DNA of 9,755 nt from an uncultured Collinsella sp. GTDB taxonomy: Bacteria; Actinomycetota; Coriobacteriia; Coriobacteriales; Coriobacteriaceae. Below, one piece after another: positions 6,568 through 9,755 of the stretch. The stretch lies in the NCBI GenBank assembly GCA_958447445.1, contig CAUDAE010000073.1:1-9755 (forward strand). The letters run 5' to 3'. The notes under the pieces are model-generated. The model saw nothing but the letters and a program-made list of their open reading frames with translations. It searched no databases and was not told the origin of the DNA. Made by a program: the position numbers and the translations under genes. Position 1 is the first letter of the stretch. Each line of letters opens with the position of its first letter.

Positions 6568-6608
6568 AAAACCACCACAAAGGTGCCTGTCCCCTTTGTG
6601 GTGGTTTT
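6568..6608 (-). terminator. long perfect hairpin, bidirectional-type terminator with a REP-like core
   Basis: Perfect 16-base arms (6568-6583 and 6593-6608) enclose a nine-base loop. The outer ends are AAAA/TTTT, so the structure has a T tract on both strands; on the minus strand the T run is five long. It begins nine bases after the glycosyltransferase stop codon and ends 32 bases before the prepilin peptidase ATG. The core on the minus strand reads GGGGACAGGCACC. From memory this motif recurs in intergenic palindromes of many bacteria, including REP-like elements; I could not check that here. Confidence 0.85.
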
Positions 6609-6616
6609 GAAGGTGG

Positions 6617-7912
6617 CTATTTAGCGCCTTGCATGACCTCGTCGAGGGTAACGTTGACGGCGTGCTGCGTCGGGACCCAGTCGACCTTCAGGAACAGCGC
6701 TGCCACCGTGATGGGGATATAGCTGAACATAAAGATCGGGAAGGTAAACAGGTTGGTCACCAGACGCCACTTTTGCGCGCAGTGAATATGCTTGTACTCA
6801 AAGATGGTCGTAAGCAGCGCCAGGATAAAGAACGTCTGATACATCATGGCGAAGGTCATAATGAGCGACACGGCACAGGCCTGCATCTCGACTTCGGTAG
6901 CCAAAAAGCCGTGCGAAAGACCGCCCACGATCAGGAACGTCGCATTGGCGAGCATCGAGATGAGCGACAGCAGCATACCCGGGGCGATCGTCATGAACAT
7001 GTCGTAGGCGGCAAAGCGATGGTAGCGGAAGGTCGACTTGACCAGGTGCTTACCGTAAGTAAAGAACACCTGGTAGAAGCCCTTGGTCCAACGCATGCGC
7101 TGTTTCCAGGACGCCTTAAACGTCACGGGTTGTTCGTCAAAGAACTCCGCCGGCGCATAACCAATGCGAATGCCGTGAATGGCGCAGAACGTGGTGAACT
7201 GAATGTCCTCGGTCAGCGTATGGAACTGCCAACCGTGCATGCCCTCGATAACACTGGCGGAGATGAGGTAGCCCGAACCCGAGACGGCGCAGGACGTCTT
7301 GCAGATATTACGCGCGTTGTTGAGGAAGCGGGCCTCGCGCAGATACCAGGTGGCATTAGCTGCCGAGATCCACGAGCTGCCAAAGTTCTTGGAGTTGCGG
7401 TAGCTCGTGACCACATGGAATCCCTGGTCAAAGGCATCGTTCATCTTGGAGACGTAATCGCGGGAGATAACATTGTCGGCGTCGAAGATAAAGTAGCCCT
7501 CAAACGTGTCGGGATACTCGTTGAGAATGCGATCGAAACCAAAGTCCATGACCCAGCTCTTGCCCTTACGGGCCAGGTCATTGCGCTCATAGACGATGGC
7601 GCCCGCCTCGCGCGCGAGCTGTGCCGTGTTGTCGGTGCAGGCATCGGCGACCACGAAGACCTCGATAAGCTCGGACGGATAATCCTGGTCCTTGATGGAG
7701 CGAAAGGGGTTGGCAGTAACGACCTCCTAATTATGTGCCGCAATAAAGAAAGCATAGCGATGGAGTTTTTTGGCCTTAGGAGGCGCGACCTCGCCACGAA
7801 GAGCGCCAATGACAAAGAAGACCACCTGGTACAGAAAGCAGACCGTGAGCAGCGTGACGACAATCTGGTTGAAGATCACGATGGGTGTGTTGGTTTGTAA
7901 AAAGGCGAGCAT
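6617..7912 (-). pseudogene. family 2 glycosyltransferase interrupted by one in-frame TAG
   Basis: Read through a single TAG at 7729-7727, this is one 431-residue membrane glycosyltransferase of family GT2, the group of processive synthases (poly-GlcNAc, hyaluronan, cellulose type). It has an N-terminal membrane helix (about 13-38) and then the start of the catalytic domain, HRYAFFIAAHN (51-61). The stop comes at position 62, where homologues have Glu in an HNEE-like motif. The same frame continues as ...SIKDQDYPSELIEVFVVADACTDN. The metal-binding DAD is at 144-146, TED at 234-236 and the QRMRW motif near 271-275; several C-terminal membrane helices follow (about 303-335, 340-372 and 390-410). 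A GGGAG ribosome binding site precedes the ATG at 7912. The downstream piece could start only at a GTG at 7654 and would lack the nucleotide-binding first strand. GAG to TAG is one base change, so a recent mutation or a sequencing error is likely. Substrate unknown. Confidence 0.82.
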
Positions 7913-7994
7913 GCAGGCTCCCAGGAACGCGTTACGTAAACAATCGTATATCTTACCGCAGGCTTATCGAGTTCAAGAAACCACCTAATACTGG

Positions 7995-9008
7995 TTAGGC
8001 TTCGAGAAGACCGAGCTGCGGAACGATTTCGTCGCCAGCGGCAGTACGACCGAGTGAGCGCGGAGCCAGGTCGTCGAGAACCGCAGCGAGATCCCACGGC
8101 AGCTCATCGCGGCACTCAATACGCTCCCCCGTCACGGGATGATCGAATGCGACGCGCCAGGAATGAAGGAATTGCCTGGTCAGGCCCTGGTCAGCGCGCG
8201 CATCGCACTTGCCGTAGAGTGGATCGCCCACGCAGGCGTGGTTGATATGGCGCATATGCACGCGAATCTGGTGCGTGCGACCGGTAAACAGATGGCACTC
8301 AACGAGCGTATAACCATCGTCAAAGCGTGTGGAATCAAAGCGCTCGAGGACCTTAAAGGTCGTAATGGCCTGACGGGCAAAGGGGTCGTCCGAAACCGCC
8401 ATCTTGACGCGATCGCGCGTGGAGCGGGCGATACCGGTATTGATGGTGCCCTCGTCCATGGCGATGTGCCCGTGGACAAGCGTGATATAGCGGCGGTCGA
8501 GCGTACGCGTGCGAATGAGATTTTGAAGCGCGCGCTGCGTGTCGTCGTCCTTTGCCGCAAGCATGAGACCCGAGGTGTCGCGATCCAAACGATGCACGAT
8601 CCCGGGGCGGTCCTCACCCTGCACTGTACCAAGATGGTCGATGCCACAGTGATAGACCAGGGCATTCGCGAGCGTACCGCTCTCATGACCATGCGCAGGA
8701 TGGCACACCAGGCCACGCTGCTTGGAGAGCACAATGAGATAGTCGTCCTCATAGCGAATGTCGAGCGGGATGGCCTCGGGAATCACATCGGTGGGATCGT
8801 GCGGCTCAGGCAAATCGACCGAAATACGGTCGCCGGCTCGCACGGCGTACTTTTTAGACAGACAGGTCTCGCCATTGACACATACGGCACCGCCCTCAAT
8901 CAGATGCGCGCAGGCAGAGCGCGTAGGGCAGCCGTCATTGGAGCCCAGATAGGCGTCAAGACGCTGACCAGCGCAATCGTCGGCAACGAGAATATGGATG
9001 TCGGCCAT
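7995..9008 (-). CDS. RluD-type 23S rRNA pseudouridine synthase
   Basis: This 337-residue protein of the RluA/RluC/RluD family isomerises uridines to pseudouridine in large-subunit rRNA. An N-terminal S4 RNA-binding domain (about 15-65, with RLDAYL and VCVNGE) is followed by the catalytic domain. The catalytic aspartate is D142 in HRLDRDTSG (139-147). Other family motifs are GLVCHPAHGH (99-108) and TGRTHQIRVHMRHINH (242-257). Length is typical. The ATG at 9008 shares its last-to-first base with the TAA of lspA, and AAAGGAA lies about ten bases upstream, so the two are cotranscribed and probably translationally coupled; lspA-rluD is a common pair in Gram-positive bacteria. RluD-type modification of helix 69 is most likely, but the exact target uridines cannot be told from sequence, so no gene symbol is given. 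The last 25 residues are poorly conserved. Confidence 0.92.
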   Translation of the reverse strand: MADIHILVADDCAGQRLDAYLGSNDGCPTRSACAHLIEGGAVCVNGETCLSKKYAVRAGDRISVDLPEPHDPTDVIPEAIPLDIRYEDDYLIVLSKQRGLVCHPAHGHESGTLANALVYHCGIDHLGTVQGEDRPGIVHRLDRDTSGLMLAAKDDDTQRALQNLIRTRTLDRRYITLVHGHIAMDEGTINTGIARSTRDRVKMAVSDDPFARQAITTFKVLERFDSTRFDDGYTLVECHLFTGRTHQIRVHMRHINHACVGDPLYGKCDARADQGLTRQFLHSWRVAFDHPVTGERIECRDELPWDLAAVLDDLAPRSLGRTAAGDEIVPQLGLLEA

Positions 9009-9607
9009 TAACGCTCATTCCTTTCGCGAATCTTGCGGGCACGCTCCCCACGCTGCTTGGCTTTGCGCTTGGCGCGTGCCTCATCACGGGCATTGAGCTC
9101 GGCAGTCGCATCGACCTCACGGGCAGCGGGGCTCAAGAACATGTAGCCGATGAGGGCAAGCACGACGCCTACGGTGATGCCGATATCGGCCACATTAAAG
9201 ACGGGGAAGTCGACGAAGGTGGTGGCAATAAAATCGGTCACGAAGCCAAAGGCCAAACGATCGATAGCGTTGCCGATAGCACCGCCCGCAACCATCGCCA
9301 TGCCCACAACCTCAAGATGGGCGAGCTGGGGTGCACGAACGAGGTACACGGCAATAGCGATAATGACCGCCAAAGCCAGCACAGCAAACGCGATGCCATG
9401 CCCCTCGCCCATACTAAAGGCAGCACCGATATTGCGGACAAACATAAAGTCGATGACACCGGGGATGACAGTCACATGCAAAGCGTCGCCCACGGCACGA
9501 ACCGCAAGCTTGGTCAGCTGGTCAACAAGCAACACAACGAGCGCTACCCCACCAGCAACACCCAACCGCCAACGCAAAGGCGGTGTCATATCCCCAGCAC
9601 GACCCAA
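9008..9607 (-). CDS. lspA: lipoprotein signal peptidase (signal peptidase II)
   Basis: This 199-residue inner-membrane aspartic protease cleaves the signal peptide of diacylglyceryl-modified prolipoproteins. Four membrane helices are seen (about 15-35, 70-90, 98-118 and 140-160). The catalytic pair is D116 in GGAIGNAIDRL and D141 in FPVFNVADI, and the conserved VDQLTK (28-33) and RNIGAAFS (58-65) are present. The protein has an unusual, strongly basic C-terminal tail (about 171-199, many Arg/Lys), so it is longer than the usual 150-170 residues. I chose the TTG at 9607 because AGGGG lies six bases upstream; the in-frame ATG at 9589 has only GGGG two bases away, which is too close. The gene overlaps the pseudouridine synthase gene by one base. 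Confidence 0.93.
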   Translation of the reverse strand: MGRAGDMTPPLRWRLGVAGGVALVVLLVDQLTKLAVRAVGDALHVTVIPGVIDFMFVRNIGAAFSMGEGHGIAFAVLALAVIIAIAVYLVRAPQLAHLEVVGMAMVAGGAIGNAIDRLAFGFVTDFIATTFVDFPVFNVADIGITVGVVLALIGYMFLSPAAREVDATAELNARDEARAKRKAKQRGERARKIRERNER

Positions 9608-9613
9608 ATCAAT

Positions 9614-9618
9614 CCCCT
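9614..9618 (-). promoter_or_regulatory. Shine-Dalgarno site supporting a TTG start for lspA
   Basis: AGGGG on the minus strand, six bases before the TTG at 9607. It decides for the longer form over the ATG at 9589. Confidence 0.55.
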
Positions 9619-9652
9619 ACCCTCAAGAACATCGAATTACGTTTAATGCAAA

Positions 9653-9669
9653 TCAATATCTTATATTGA
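9653..9669. promoter_or_regulatory. inverted repeat over a possible lspA -10 box
   Basis: TCAATAT and ATATTGA are perfect seven-base arms with a three-base spacer. On the minus strand the centre contains TATAAG (plus 9660-9665), which matches the -10 consensus at 5 of 6. No good -35 is seen at the right distance (TCGGCT at 17 bases). The stretch 9608-9731 otherwise holds no gene that I can support; it is AT-rich compared with the coding parts, as expected for a promoter region. Confidence 0.35.
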
Positions 9670-9731
9670 CCAGCAACGAAATAGCCGATGATTCGTTACC
9701 GACAGACACTATGACCCAATCCGAGGGCACT

Positions 9732-9753
9732 AAAAAGATAGGAGCCCCCGCTC
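9732..9753 (-). terminator. 3' part of a terminator for an off-window gene
   Basis: On the minus strand GAGC-GGGG-GCTC is followed by C, TATC and five T. Within the window the stem is only four pairs, but GGGGGCTCC could be the right arm of a longer stem whose left arm lies beyond the edge. It would end the gene upstream of lspA. Confidence 0.4.
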
Positions 9754-9755
9754 GT

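Noticed and set aside
6617..7654. Independent 345-residue glycosyltransferase starting at the GTG at 7654
   Set aside because: It would begin inside the first beta-alpha unit of the GT2 fold, has no ribosome binding site, and the upstream codons in the same frame encode the missing conserved part.
7727..7729. TAG read as an amino acid (pyrrolysine or suppressor recoding)
   Set aside because: TAG ends several other genes in this window (AI-2E family, DUF948-like, rarA, dGTPase and the glycosyltransferase itself), so it works as a normal stop.
6629..7900. 423-codon open frame on the plus strand opposite the glycosyltransferase
   Set aside because: Its translation is rich in Arg, His and Asp with no domain or membrane segments and mirrors the GC-rich codon pattern of the minus-strand gene. 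The minus strand carries recognisable GT2 motifs.
7932..7939. Eight-base palindrome TTACGTAA upstream of the glycosyltransferase
   Set aside because: It is short, does not extend on either side and no convincing promoter surrounds it (TTGAAC upstream lacks a good -10 at the right distance). Chance is the simplest reading. The 82-base gap here holds nothing else that I can support.
9711..9755. Possible plus-strand gene starting at the ATG at 9711 and open to the window edge
   Set aside because: Only 15 codons are visible, there is no ribosome binding site, and it overlaps a likely minus-strand terminator.

Overview
This 9.8 kb window looks like ordinary chromosome from a fairly GC-rich, low-complexity-free bacterium. 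The protein families and their order fit an actinobacterium of the class Coriobacteriia (Collinsella-like). That placement rests on general resemblance and a remembered repeat motif, not on a search. Every credible gene lies on the minus strand, so transcription runs from right (9755) to left (1). I found no RNA genes, CRISPR arrays, phage genes or transposase genes.

In the direction of transcription: (a) 9755-9608 is an AT-rich leader with the edge of a terminator for an off-window gene and an inverted repeat over a possible -10 box. (b) lspA (signal peptidase II) and an RluD-type pseudouridine synthase follow, with stop and start overlapping by one base. (c) A family 2 glycosyltransferase with synthase-type motifs is interrupted by one in-frame TAG and ends at a perfect 16-bp-arm hairpin terminator. 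(d) A small prepilin peptidase (A24) and a dGTPase-like HD phosphohydrolase form a likely pair. (e) rarA, an AAA+ ATPase that acts at stalled replication forks, has an apparent promoter of its own with a palindrome at the start site. (f) A tightly packed four-gene unit follows: a DUF948-like membrane protein, a degenerate RsbW-like anti-sigma protein, a SigB/SigF-type sigma factor and an AI-2E-family membrane protein. It ends at an intrinsic terminator. (g) The first codons of another minus-strand gene lie at the left edge.

Most of this is housekeeping: lipoprotein maturation, rRNA modification, dNTP control and fork repair. The parts that deserve a second look are the sigma-factor unit, whose putative anti-sigma protein has lost the ATP-binding Asn; the single-base knockout of the glycosyltransferase; the hairpin with a REP-like core in front of the prepilin peptidase; and the palindromes over the rarA and lspA start regions. 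I see no strong case for a wholly new biological system here.
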